Part shown: one piece after another, positions 46,010 through 57,566 of the stretch
Position numbering within the stretch: position 1 is the stretch's first letter
Layout: every line of letters begins with the position of its first letter
DNA from: Malania oleifera
Lineage: Eukaryota; Streptophyta; Magnoliopsida; Santalales; Ximeniaceae
DNA: 64,000 nt
NCBI RefSeq assembly: GCF_029873635.1
Contig: NC_080423.1
Span: forward strand, 94,893,191 to 94,957,190
Direction of reading: 5' to 3'
The notes under the pieces: model-generated
The model's database searches: none
What the model was told of the DNA's origin: nothing
The model's input: only the letters and a program-made list of their open reading frames with translations
Translations under genes and position numbers: made by a program

Positions 46010-47017
46010 GTCCGGGGAAAAGGCCCTCGGGACGGGCGAGGGAAATGATTGATATATTGGAAATTTGATGGAGTCCCCACTAACCTATTAGTTCACCAAT
46101 GTGCGGTTATAACATCTAATTACTACTCATTGATTAGTTTTTAGACTAATCCTAAGTCAAAGAACTAGTAGTCTCGATTTGTTTTTATTAAAGTTGGGAT
46201 TGAGAGTTCAATTATGCGAGGGGAAGGGTACACACCTGTTCTACGAACGATATCTAATTAATTGCAAATTATTCTTAAATTGAATTTAATGATCTTTAAT
46301 TAACTCCTTTGAGATGAAACAAACAAACAAAAAACTAAAATTTAAATGGGGAATGGAAATTAAAGTGCAATTTAGGAATGTCTAATAAGAACTCTAAACG
46401 GGGGGATCTTCCCAGAAAAACCCCTCTAAAACATGTTTTACGTATTTTTTTTATTTTTAAAAGTATTCTTCTTGATTTTTCTTGATTTTTATCTTATTTT
46501 TTCCTTTTTTTAAAAAAAATTAAATAAAAATAAATAAAAAAAGGTTTAGGAAATCAAACCGGTTCGGCTAGTCTGGGCAGGGCTCAGCTTGATTGGGTTT
46601 GGTGGGCTACGTGCCCACCCACTGTGGTGACACTTGGCTTCCCTTTTTTGGTTTTTTGTTTTTATTTTATTTTTTACTATAGTAAGGTAGTGTTAGCATA
46701 ACATCACCTGCCACATGTCAAGTCCCAGTTACTTTTTTTTTTTTTTTAAATTTACTGTACCAAGGTGACGTCAACTGCCATGTGTTATACCCTGATTGGT
46801 TCTAGAATTTTGACCAGGATTGCTAACGTGGTAGCAATCCAGGCCGCTAGCAAAAACATAAATCAAATGGTCAGGATTGCTCCACGTTGCCTCCAAAATA
46901 CTTGGACCAGGTTGTGACACGTGTCACCATGCATGTAGTGACACATGTCCCATTAACCCTAAGTATAAAAGCCTTTTTTTTTCTTCTTTCCTTAATTTCC
47001 TTTTCTCCTATTCTCTT

Positions 47018-47068
<51 letters not shown>

Positions 47069-47100
47069 TTTCTTCCTTTTTGTGTTGTCTCGTTCTCTTT
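46010..47100 (-). mobile_element. Probable Tat/Ogre-type gypsy LTR fragment
   Basis: GATGGAGTCCCCACTAACC (about 46066-46084) is, read on the minus strand, a decayed form of the TGGCGACTCCA primer-binding site for tRNA-Arg used by Tat/Ogre elements. TTATGCGAGGGGAAGGGTA (about 46214) is a further sequence I associate with LTR ends of that group. The interval then continues through a GC-richer stretch with TGACACGTGTC (about 46914) and a plus-strand TATAAAAG (46963), to a (CT)n tract. The right part may belong to something else. The identification rests on remembered motifs. Confidence 0.5.
47026..47064 (+). repeat. (CT)n microsatellite
   Basis: About 19 CT units lie at the right edge of the Tat/Ogre-like piece, about 40 bp before the truncated CACTA copy starts. 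Confidence 0.9.
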
Positions 47101-47102
47101 GA

Positions 47103-47934
47103 AACCGTCACTAATAATCAAAAAACTGTCATTGATAGTATTAGTCACAATTTTATCAATATTATTTTACGGTTTTAAATTAATCACTATATACGCCTTG
47201 ACAAATACTTATTAGTGACGAATTATACAAACCGTCACTAATAGTAAAGTATTAGTAACAGAAAAAAACTGTCACTAATAGCATACGTTCGTCACTATAA
47301 AATCAACATATTCTTGACTCAAATTCGTCACTAAAGCCTAAGTTTTAGTGACGAGTTTAATAACCATCACTAATATTACACTTTTAGTGATAGTTACTAA
47401 AACCGTCACTAATAATATACTATTAGTAACGATTATAGAACCGTGACTAATATTTGACCTTTAATGACGAAATTGAGCCTAGAAAATGTTGATTAAATAG
47501 TGACGGTTTAGAAACCATGACTAACACTTCATCCTGTCATTATTAGTGACGGAATACTTTGAAATAATTATTATCTTTTTTTAAAATTATTGTAAAAACT
47601 TGTAATTACATTTTAGCATACATAAAATTAAACCAAAATTACTAAAACATTCATAAATTATTAAAATTAAAAATACAAATTGTTCAAAATTAAAATACAT
47701 TCAAATACAAATTCAAATTAAAATATATAAATTACATTATGTTCAAATAACAATAAATACAAGAAAAGTCAAAAGTTGTGCACATCCGACCCGACTGTAG
47801 TGTTTGGCATCGTCGTAGTGTTCCGACAGCCGCAAACGCTACAAAATAATAATTATACAAGAAATTAGCTAGTATACAATGTTTGAACATATATGTATAT
47901 ACTATAATTAAAAATGATTTGATAGCAAAAATTT
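47103..47934 (-). mobile_element. Second CACTA copy, truncated
   Basis: The interval 47103-47560 is full of AACCGTCACTAATA-type units, and 47590-47870 is the reverse complement of the 43080-43400 part of the first CACTA element (shared landmark: ATAAATTATT..AAATACAAATTCAAATT). The outer terminal repeat is missing at 47103 and the right edge meets a gypsy LTR near 47935. There is no transposase. Confidence 0.65.
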
Positions 47935-48420
47935 GACGACCCTAAAATTTCAATGCTCTAATACCACCTATAATAAATATTTTCATACAGTGAAAGACCT
48001 CCAATACACATTACCAGAGTACTAATTATCCTAATATAACAATATAATTTCCAATATCACAATTAATACCCCTAAAATTCTAAATACATCAAAAACATAA
48101 TTTAATAAAAATCTATTCTAAATAAAACCTTTTATCCCACCCACGCTTCCATTGTGCTACTCTAATTATTGTTATACTCCTTATGGCATCTGAAAAATAT
48201 TAGAAAATAATGGGGTGAGACACCTCTCAATAAGACGGAATAGATTATCATCAGTGTGTGGCTAACATGAGTTTTAGTGTAGACAAAATAAAACCGTTAA
48301 TTTAACTTTAGAGAATACTGCATTTATAACTGTAACTCATACCCATAATTGAAAATTACACATTTACCTGCAGAACATAACTCTGGCTCAATAAACAGTC
48401 TCATTTACATAAATTTACAT

Positions 48421-48687
48421 AATAAACAATAAAACGATCTCCTCATTTCCTGCCAACGTTTTACTTCACGTAATAAACAATATAACAACCTCTTCATTTC
48501 CTACCAACGTTATATTGCAAATTACATACTAAACAACATAACGATCTCCTCATTTCCTGCCAACGTTATATTGCAATATATAAGATAGACAATCAAACGA
48601 CCTCTCATTTCTTGTCAACGTTATATTGCAACATACATGATAGACAATATAACGACCTCCTTATTTCTTACCAACGTTATATTGCAA
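48421..48687 (-). repeat. Five-unit 55-bp tandem array in L-A
   Basis: Each unit reads like AATATAACGATCTCCTCATTT followed by CCTGCCAACGTTATATTGCAA. Units are about 50-56 bp long and 80-90% alike by eye. The array occupies the same part of the LTR as the arrays in the E2 and G1 LTRs. Confidence 0.75.
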
Positions 48688-48943
48688 CTCTTTTCAACAC
48701 TTCCAGAAAACTAGTATATTTCCATGATTTTCACAATCTCTACATTATTCACATTATCTCGAGTACCCAGTATAAAATTCATGCTCAGTATATAACCACA
48801 TCTCTGAATACAATCATAACTCAATATAAAAATCACAACTTTGTATGTATATTCATAACTCAATATAAAAATCCATACTCAGTATAAAATCACATTCCAA
48901 TATAAAATCACAATTTCACTGTATAATATTATAAAAGAGATTC

Positions 48944-50537
48944 TGTAACGCCCCCGAACCCTTAATCCCGTGTCTGATGCGTTATACCTGATAAAATCCT
49001 GATAATCCTTAAATTAATACTTTCGCAGTGGAAAACATAAACATAATCTCTATATAACATTATACTATAATACCATAATGTCATAATACTAGAGTTTACT
49101 ATTTTTCATCTATAGATCCTTAAAATCCAACCATCACCTACATTTCCATAGATACATAATTCCTAAAACATTTCAGTATTTTCATAACCATTCTTTACTC
49201 AACATCCTTAAAATCATAACGACATAAAACATAAAACATATACATCTCCAAAATATTATTAACATATACACTTTCTCTTTACAATCCTCAAAAAGGCTAA
49301 AAACCCTCGAGCTCTCTAAGCCCGACCTCAAGGATGTCCTGAAAAAGAAATAATCATATTCGGATGAGAAACATTTCAGTAAGGGAAGAAACATATATAT
49401 TAAAACAGCGTGTGGCTCACATGAGGTATAAAGATATCATTTTAAATACATTTACAAATCATTATCATAACATTGAAATCGTTTTCTAAACCTAAACAAT
49501 CACAAGCAAATATTTAACCCACGAGATTACCCAAGGATAGGGGTGATTACCCGCCCATACAAGTAGCACTCCTCTACCCTGATACTTAGGTAACCCTAAG
49601 GTCACAACTAAAGCATACCAGGGTACGCACTTTACTCAGTAAACTCTCAAGTATTAGATTAATCTCGTACTCACCCAGTTCAATAATAATTTACCGACAA
49701 AGGCTCTAAGGATAGGGAAATCTACCCACCCATACAAGTAGGTTCCTTATGCCCTAGTACGTTATACAGTTACTGCCATATCTGAAGCTACTAGTGTACT
49801 CGCCTTTCTTAGCAAGCCCTCAGGTGAAGAGTACGTCCCACCCAAATCATAGCATATTCTATGTACATAAATACTTCTAATATCATAATACATCATTCTT
49901 TTTGTCTTTATTTAATCATACACATCCATTCATGTTCATAGCTTAACATTGCATTGCATTTCACTTTAAGTGACTTTTTCCCATTTGTATCATTCATGTT
50001 TCAAATTCCATTTCATTGCATTATCATTCCATTGTCATTTCATTACATAACGTTTTCATTTCATTCCTTCGTACTACAGCTGGTCTTTAGCCATCATCAC
50101 TTAGTCCACATAGAAATGCGCTAGAATCTACTAACAGTTAGTCCACATAAAAATGTGCTAGAATTTGCTAACATGGCTGTCTTTTAGCTGTCTTACATTT
50201 ACATGGTTGCATTTAACATACACAGACAACATTATCCATATCATATTTTATTCTCAATACTTTACTTGCTTAACTTGCATCTCATACGTTTAATATATAT
50301 ATTTGCACAGATGCTCATGCCACACAATTTAACAGTAATTTCATACATATTTCTGTAAAATAGGCCAACCCACATTTAACATTTATATGCTGAAATTACA
50401 TTTTATTTCTTACATAAATTCCTCATAAAATTACTTTTCACTTTCATCCGTTTACTTTCGCATGTACATAGCTATATAAGCATTCCTAGGCTCAGAAAAT
50501 ATGGTTTTACATGGTTGTCATTTTAAATCCACATAAA

Positions 50538-50588
<51 letters not shown>

Positions 50589-51357
50589 CACATAATCCAT
50601 TTTAATTCATGAAAAACCCAATTTAATACATAAATTTCTCCCTTACCTGACTTTCGAGCTACGCTGATAGGATCCCCGAACTGATGCCCACAATGTTCAC
50701 TTGGACCCTAAATCAAAAAATCCTATTTAATTAAATAAATTCCAATTAACTCAAATCTTAAGAAAAACACCTATTTACTACTTCCTAAGCTCCAAATAAC
50801 ATTATTCCTTAAGAAAATCCCAAAATAACTCACTTACCCTGATTTTGGGATGTTTTCCGATCCGCTTAAACCAACGATTAGCTCCAACAGCCTTACAGAG
50901 AATGATCCTACGAACCCCGTGGTGGTTCCGGATCGTCAAACTGGGTCAAATCCGACCCGAAATCAAATAGAGAAGGCTGGGAGACCGTTTTAAAGAGAAA
51001 GAGAGGAGAGAGAGTTCGTGATTTCACGCTGAAAAATGAAGAACAACCTATTTATAGACAGGGCTTCGTCGATGAGACACGTGGATTTTGTCGACAAGGC
51101 ACTATAGAGACTTCGTCAACGAGAAGATACATTCGTCGACGAATTTCAGAGTTCCAAAATATACTCTCTTGGGATTCCTTCGTCAACGAGCAACTGGTGT
51201 TCGTCGACGATCGTAGAAGGGCACTCGTCGACGAAGACATGACATTCGTCGACAAGGCCTGCTTTTCTTTTAAAAATCCCTTCCTTTTTCCCTTATTATT
51301 CATTGATCCATTTCATTTATTATATTTCCTAATTATTTTAATCTCCGGGTCATTACA
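48944..51357 (-). mobile_element. Solo gypsy LTR inside L-A
   Basis: This complete 2414-bp LTR (plus-strand ends TGTAACGCCCCCG and GGGTCATTACA) is flanked by GATTC (48939-48943) and GATTA (51358-51362), a target duplication with one change. It has no internal region, as expected after recombination between the two LTRs of an element. It is the same family as E3 (239-2622) and the solo LTR at 60105. A (TA)n run is at 50541-50587. Confidence 0.85.
51049..51260 (-). promoter_or_regulatory. TATA box and TCGTCGACGA cluster of the solo LTR
   Basis: On the minus strand about eight palindrome copies or near copies (51065-51260) precede a TATA box at 51049-51056. Confidence 0.55.
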
Positions 51358-51757
51358 GATTACAATCGATTTAATTATGCAATTATAACAAATTATTTTC
51401 ATGCCACACAATTTATTCAATAATTATAATTTCACAAATTGCCTGTAGAATTTTTAAAATATGTACTCGGTAAATTTAATTAAAAAGCGGGTATGATCAA
51501 CTCCCCATTTTAAAATTTAAACCCCAATATATCTAAAAAAAACCCAAATATGATCAAATCCCTGCAATTTAATTTAATCCCAAAAATATTCCCATATTCA
51601 TATACTTAAATTTAATCGGTTAAATTTTTTAAAAATAAAAACCTGACATAATCTATTCCCCTTACTTTAGCCCTGGAGTGGTATCTACGACATTCCAACG
51701 ACGAATTCACTCAGGAGCGGAGCTGGGACTCGAAAATGTTATTCATTTTTCAATTCA

Positions 51758-51761
<4 letters not shown>

Positions 51762-51821
<60 letters not shown>
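51762..51821 (+). repeat. (GA)30 microsatellite
   Basis: The GA run is uninterrupted and lies within L-A. On the minus strand it is a CT tract in the LTR. Confidence 0.95.
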
Positions 51822-51822
<1 letters not shown>

Positions 51823-51894
51823 ACGGCTGGGGGGGTTGGAAATTAAAATGCATTTCAAGAAGTCTCAGGAAGCTCCTAAGACTTCTATATTATA

Positions 51895-51934
<40 letters not shown>

Positions 51935-52004
51935 CTTATTCCAATAAGTTTTTATTATCGTTATAATACTATTCATTTTATTTGTTTAATTAATTAATCA
52001 ATTA

Positions 52005-52043
<39 letters not shown>

Positions 52044-52078
52044 TTACACTTACACACATTATTTTCGGGGTTGTTACA

Positions 52079-52607
52079 TTCTCCCCTCATAAAAATTTCG
52101 TTCTTGAAATTTTCTTCATATAACTTTGAATAAAATCCTTCGTGAACCCAGCAAGTTTGAGTTGAACCCGTAAATAATTCTATCAACAACCGGTACCTAA
52201 CACAAACCGATGGATTACACATCCTATCCTAATGCCCCTTGTCTCAACACCAACACTCAACAACTTTAATTCTCATTTCTAGTTCCCCAAAGATCTAACA
52301 CCGACATAACCTTTCTCTCCTAACAGATAATATATTCTAAATCCTTCTTTAAAAAGTGGCACCTACAAAATTCAGTAATCAAGTCGCAATATGGTTAGGA
52401 TCCCTAGTAACCACTCCCCTATCATCCTCTAGTTCTAAAATAAACTTCCTTCTTCTCCTACCACCAAGAACTCTATGAACGAGTCTTAGAGTTACAATAC
52501 TCATCCTTAAATCAATTCATTCCTGACTCCTGCCTCCAACTGGGTTCCTATCTTGGACACTAACATTTTAATCGGAGTGGATTTATGATTAGGGCGTCGT
52601 AGGCACC
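52079..52607 (-). mobile_element. Internal 3' end of the L-A element
   Basis: It begins with CTCCCCTCATAAAAATTTCG, the mirror image of the G1 polypurine block. About 500 bp of noncoding sequence follow, of the kind that lies between integrase and the 3' LTR. No coding part is recognisable. It is cut off by L-B at about 52608. Confidence 0.65.
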
Positions 52608-53116
52608 TATAACAACCTGATTTAATAAAGATTTTTTTTCCTTACATATATATTGTGAAATTTCATTGCTTTGATACCTATTATTATAAGTCAACCGACA
52701 TCTCGATCCAAATAGGACCTATGAAAACTGTGTTACAACAAACAACCTAAGAAGCGAGAAGTTGTATACATAAAAACATATCCACATTTATATTTACAAT
52801 ACCAGAGTGTCAGAATATTCCCCAAGTTGTACATACACGACTATCCCCAAAATACCCCCAACTGAACTAGGGTCAAACAACAATAATCTCCCCAAAATTC
52901 TCACCCTTAGATAGGGCAGTACTGTAGCCCCCTCTATCTGCGAGCCTAATATCGCCTAGTTGGATCACCTGAAAAATATTAAATCATTGAGATGAGACAA
53001 CGCTCAGTAAGACGAAATATGTTATCGCTAGCGTGTGGCAAATGAGTTACATATTTATAAAATCTGATTTAGAAATACCATCGATAACTGAATCTGAGAA
53101 AGCATGTATAAATAAT

Positions 53117-53358
53117 GTACAATATAGACTATACCTATGTTACTTAACATAACTGTTCTTATAAATTTTTTATTCATAATACTTCTAATATTCATAGTTA
53201 CTTCTACTGTTTTTGTAAATTTGAGTATACGTATAATAACTGAGAAAACTTCCCTGGATGGATAACTGTATGTCATGATTTAATCTCTCATGACAAGGTT
53301 GTGCGGCCTATAGGCAGGACCTATCCTGACTAGCCGACCAGAATAAGTCAACTGAACT
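53117..53358. repeat. Direct repeat copy 1 in L-B
   Basis: From TGTACAATATAGACTATACC to CAACTGAACTCC this matches 53857-54091 with only a few differences. The 500 bp between the copies are unlike the rest of the LTR. Confidence 0.85.
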
Positions 53359-53788
53359 CCGAGACCCAAGTGGGTCCTATGTAACTCCAATAGTCCTCAC
53401 ACGATTTTATGAGCCCTACATAACTTTGGGACTCATATAGACCTCACACGACTTCGGAACTCATATGGCCCCCACACAGTCTTGTGGGCCCCACATAGGA
53501 TACCTATATTATTATTATTATTATTATTTTACCATGTATTTATACAAATTATGTTTTTCAAAATACTATTTTATATATATGTACTTATTTACGTGTATAA
53601 ATAGTGTCTATCTTGTTTATCTTATGAAATTTCATTTTGACTAGGCTGACCTCCAAGGAGCGACTGAGTTGCAATGGTCTTTGAGCACTCGCTAAGATAA
53701 GGTCTTTCTTAGGCATCAAACATGAAATTAAGGATCCTATAGAAAAACACTTCCGTATTGATATTAACTTAATGTCCATTTTTTTTTA

Positions 53789-53821
<33 letters not shown>

Positions 53822-53856
53822 GCTTTAATAGTATATGTATTTTTGGGTCATCACAT
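53359..53856. repeat. Unexplained segment between the direct repeats
   Basis: The left part holds about four degenerate units of CTCACACGACTT..GGAACTCATATGG. Two (ATT)n runs follow (about 53509-53527 and 53788-53821) and the segment ends GGGTCATCACA, which looks like an LTR end. A short minus-strand frame (53585-53779) is not recognised. Origin unknown. Confidence 0.5.
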
Positions 53857-54091
53857 GTACAATATAGAGTATACCTATGTTACTTAACATAACTGTTCTT
53901 ATAAATTTTTTATTGATAATACTTCTAATATTCATAGTTACTTCTACTGTTTCTGTAATTTGAGTATACGTATAATAACTGAGAAAAATTCCCTGGATGG
54001 ATAACTGTATGTCATGATTTAACCCCTCATGACAGGGTTATGCGGCCCATAGGCAGACCTATCCTGGCTGGCCGACCAGAATAAGTCAACT
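53857..54091. repeat. Direct repeat copy 2 in L-B
   Basis: This is the partner of 53117-53358. After it the normal LTR sequence continues (CAGTCAGATCGGCCTCC). Confidence 0.85.
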
Positions 54092-55165
54092 GAACTCCAA
54101 CAGTCAGATCGGCCTCCTCAACCCTTATCTGAAGGGGAGCCTATCCACAACGTAGGCACGATCGACTTCTAAATACCAGATACTATCTAAGTAATGTGGT
54201 TGCACTCTAAACTGAATATAGTTACGGTATCATGCACTATAAATTGATCTGTAATGGTCCATCAGGATCTGATACTATATAATACATTTATATATAAAAT
54301 CTATTTGTTTTACCATGATTTTGTATTAACCGTATTAACCATGACGTTGTAGTAAGCTGTATTTCTGTGTCAACTGTAATTCTGTATCAACTGTATTTCT
54401 GTATGTCATGGTTTATGTAAAACTATATAATCATGGTATTATGACAAAAACTGCAAAACATCCTCCTGTCTACTGATACTGTAAATCATACTCCTGAAAA
54501 TACTGTAAAGCATATTTCTATATATAACTGTAAATCATTATTCTGTAATTACGATAAAACCATAACTTGTAATTAAACTGCATAAACTGTTTATCATGAT
54601 ACTATAGAAACTACATAATCGTAATTCTGTAAAAAGTTGTGTAAAACTATGTACTATATCAATATTCTCATGCCACACAACTAAAACTCATTAAACATAA
54701 TTTATAAAACTATGTAAATTTCTGCTCTGAAAACCCACGAACATATACTGATAAAAAATCTCAACTTTAACTAGCATAGCATATTTCCCTTACCTAATTA
54801 TTGAAAAGCCTCTATTACAACGGGTCCTATACCCGCAGGGTTCTCCATTAAACACCCTGAAAATAACATTCCTCAGAACAAAATTTCGTATTTCTTTGAG
54901 TTATACACTTTCTACAACTGTAGGAAAGCCAAATTCCCAAATAAAACACCCTTACCTTGAATTTGGGATGGGATTCAAGTTAATCCTGCCAACTATCCAC
55001 TCCAACAGATTTGAAGAGAACTTCTCCAGGAGCGTCGTGGCGGCTTCAGATCATCAATCCGGCGAAGAACGGGCCCAGAATCTTAGAGAGAAGAGGGGAA
55101 AACCAAAGAGGAGAGAGAGTGTGGGTTTTGTGTTGAATTTTCTGCGTGAAATTCGAGTTTAGAAC

Positions 55166-55350
55166 TATTTATACACTGGGCTTCGTCGACGAGGCCATGA
55201 AGAAAGTTCGTCGACGAATGCCTACTCCCCGTCGACAAAATTCAAAAACTGAAATATAGTCTCTAAGTATTTTCTCGTCGACGAGACACATCCTCATCGA
55301 GGAGCCCCTCATGTGCGCTCGTCGACGAATCCCCTGTGTTCATTGACGAG
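55166..55350 (-). promoter_or_regulatory. TATA box and TCGTCGACGA cluster of L-B
   Basis: On the minus strand about seven palindrome copies or near copies (55183-55350) precede a TATA box at 55166-55173. Confidence 0.55.
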
Positions 55351-55420
55351 ACCCATGTTAAATTCTTTCTTTCTCTCCCCCTTCTGTTATTAAATTACGA
55401 TAATTATTCGGGTCTCTACA

Positions 55421-55840
55421 TTTTCCCATCCTTATAAAAATTTTGTCCTCAAAATTTGCTATTCATATGATTCATCATCCCTTAAAGATAAACGGTCTAC
55501 GTATTTTATTACTTACCCTTCCTTATGGTGGAGGAATACCGTGGTTACATAAGTAGTTTTAGGATATTACAATTATACCTAATAAAGAAAATTCTCCGAA
55601 AACCAAAAAACTACCTATTCTATATTCTACATTACAATTGCACCATACTACATAAAATAAAATTAACATTACTTTAATTTACAAATTACTGCTATATCCC
55701 ACTAAATAAATGTGGGTATTTCTGTCTGTTTTCATCTTCAAGCTCCCATGAAACTTCTTCTACTGCGTGATTCCTCCACAGGACTTTTACTAGTGGTATC
55801 TTTTTACTGCATTTCTTTTCAAAATCTCATGACTCTTTTG
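55421..55840 (-). pseudogene. Polypurine block and integrase C-terminal remnant of the L-B element
   Basis: CATCCTTATAAAAATTTTG beside the LTR is the polypurine block on the minus strand. From about 55810 down to a stop at 55692-55694 the minus strand encodes IPLVKVLWRNHAVEE, then SWELEDENRQKYPHLF, the usual end of Tekay-type integrase. The same ending is seen in G1 near 13670-13760. Only this tail of pol is left, and the sequence changes to copia-type DNA near 55840. Confidence 0.75.
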
Positions 55841-57566
55841 AATGCTCTCATTATTATATTTCCTTATGTCTTTATGAAAAGCAACACAACATAAAACTCA
55901 TAACTATACACAGTTGTTCATTGTTCATATTATATCTTGATGGATAGTGATTTGTGATTATCTAGTATTGTTAAATGTTATTGAATATACTATTTGATAA
56001 TATTGGATTGCATGGAACATCATCTGCAAGGCTGCTGTAGACACTTATTTATTTGCTTGCTTGTGTGGAACGCCAATTGCATGACTGATGCAGTACGTTG
56101 TGTATTGCATGCTGGTAGTAAAAATAGGTTCTCGCATGCTCAAACTAAATTATTTTGATTTGATTGCTTGAATCTATTAGGTTTTGGAACATGAAAATTT
56201 GGGAAATGTCCGATTTACAGATTGCATGCTGTCAAAATTTTGACAAAATTTTTCCAAAACCAAAACCTTGTGTTAAAGATGATTATGATAAAATAAATGT
56301 TAAAATATTTTTGAAATGATGAGTGAAAACCAATTAAAAATTAGATTTCATCCTTGCATAATCATCAAATAGTTAGGGGAGCTGAACTCCATCCTTATAG
56401 AAAGAGCTTAAAGGACTCATATGCATCTTACATTTATTTCTTGTATATTGAGGCTCTTCTGTAACCCTGAACATAATATCCAACTTTTATGACTCTATAT
56501 TTAGATATGAATTGTTCTTGGTTATGTGCTATATAGTACGCCTTAATATCTATTTATAATGCATTTGTGGCCTTTTGGGTTGACTATACTAATCAGGTGA
56601 CAAATATATATACATTCAGTATAGTTGGTCCGAGAAATCTAAAAATAACTGCTTATACTGCTTGGCGTGCTAAATGAATTAAATCTTTGAGTAGTATAAG
56701 TTGTTCATTTTATCTAAGCTAGTATTCAAATTCATAGGGGGAGACCTTAAGCTAAAATCACAATCTTGTTGTGCTCGCCCATTTTTAAGCTAGATGTGCT
56801 TTAAGTTGTATTATGGCATGTGCTTAAATGTATTAATGTTGAAATATATTGTTTTGCCACAAACTGTTTCAAAGTTTACCATATGATCTTGCACTTAAAA
56901 TTGTCTATCTTTAAGTTACATATGGTTGTAATTTTTCTGGTCATAAAGTTGTTTTGTGTTTAAATGATCACCGAAAAATTTGCTTGCTTGATCTTCAAAT
57001 TAAAGTTTCTTTTTCAAGCAAGCACTGCTCCTATGCATTTGTTTAAAATCATAAGGGAGATATATATTTATCTATTTATATTACCTACTTTTTTTTTTTG
57101 GCAGGAAAATGATTTTACATGCTACATGTCTTGTTTTCTTGCTTGTGTGCTTAAATGACATATTCTCTAGCTATAAAACTATTCATACCCAAATGCTATA
57201 TAAAAAAGGGGGAGAATTTTTTTTAACAAAATGAAAATAATTTTAGAAAAGGGGAGTGCTATTTTAAGCTAAGACTTCTTTTATAATAATCAAATCTTTC
57301 TTAGCTTAACTCTTTTGCTGATGCCAAAAGGGGGAGAATTATTTGAGCAAAATGTTGCATATTTCTTATACTCATAATTTGAATGGTCTGAGCTTAAGTG
57401 TGCTAAATTTTCAGAAATAAATGCATATCATTTGAAATGTCTTCGTTTGTAAATATGCGTGAGCTACATTGTTTATCTTTTACGTTATGCATATTGATAG
57501 GGGGAGCTTGTTAGGCTAAACCCTATTTTGCTCTGATGCGTTTGTTATCATCAAAAATGGGGAGAT
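55841..57566 (+). mobile_element. Copia (SIRE-type) 3' internal remnant
   Basis: This is noncoding sequence of the post-pol kind with repeated purine tracts (AGGGGGAGA forms at about 56738, 57211, 57330 and 57497). It ends in AAAAATGGGGAGAT (57553-57566), the polypurine tract next to the LTR. Part of it resembles 42360-43060 inside the CACTA element. No gag or pol is left. The left edge is approximate. Confidence 0.7.

Larger units (their letters stand above)
47935..52078 (-). mobile_element. L-A: minus-strand gypsy LTR interrupted by a solo LTR
   Basis: The right end (GGTTGTTACA at 52078) is followed by the polypurine block of a minus-strand element, so this is a 3' LTR. The left end is placed at TGACGACCC near 47935 by analogy with the other LTRs. 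Its own sequence is 47935-48943 plus 51358-52078 (about 1.7 kb). It contains a 55-bp tandem array, GGTGAGACACCTCTCAATAAG (about 48213), (GA)n at 51762-51821 and (TA)n runs at about 51901-51930 and 52011-52038. A CTCTAATACCA near 47958 is probably a chance match within the LTR. Confidence 0.65.
52608..55420 (-). mobile_element. L-B: minus-strand gypsy 3' LTR with an internal duplication
   Basis: The right end (GGGTCTCTACA at 55420) is followed by a polypurine block, so this is the 3' LTR of a minus-strand element. The left end near 52608 (TATAACAACCTG) is less certain. It has the palindrome cluster and TATA box (55166-55350), CTTACC sites (about 54791 and 54954) and GAGATGAGACAACGCTCAGTAAG (about 52988; 20-base part GAGATGAGACAACGCTCAGT). 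A segment of about 240 bp occurs twice within it. Confidence 0.65.

Noticed and set aside
45868-46068. 66-residue plus-strand frame
   Set aside because: It is a chance frame in AT-rich sequence that runs into the Tat/Ogre-like piece.
47947-47971. CTCTAATACCA read as a primer-binding site at the left of L-A
   Set aside because: If the LTR begins at TGACGACCC near 47935, as its relatives suggest, this lies inside the LTR and is probably coincidental.
53585-53779. 64-residue minus-strand frame between the L-B repeats
   Set aside because: There is no homology that I recognise, and it is flanked by (ATT)n runs.
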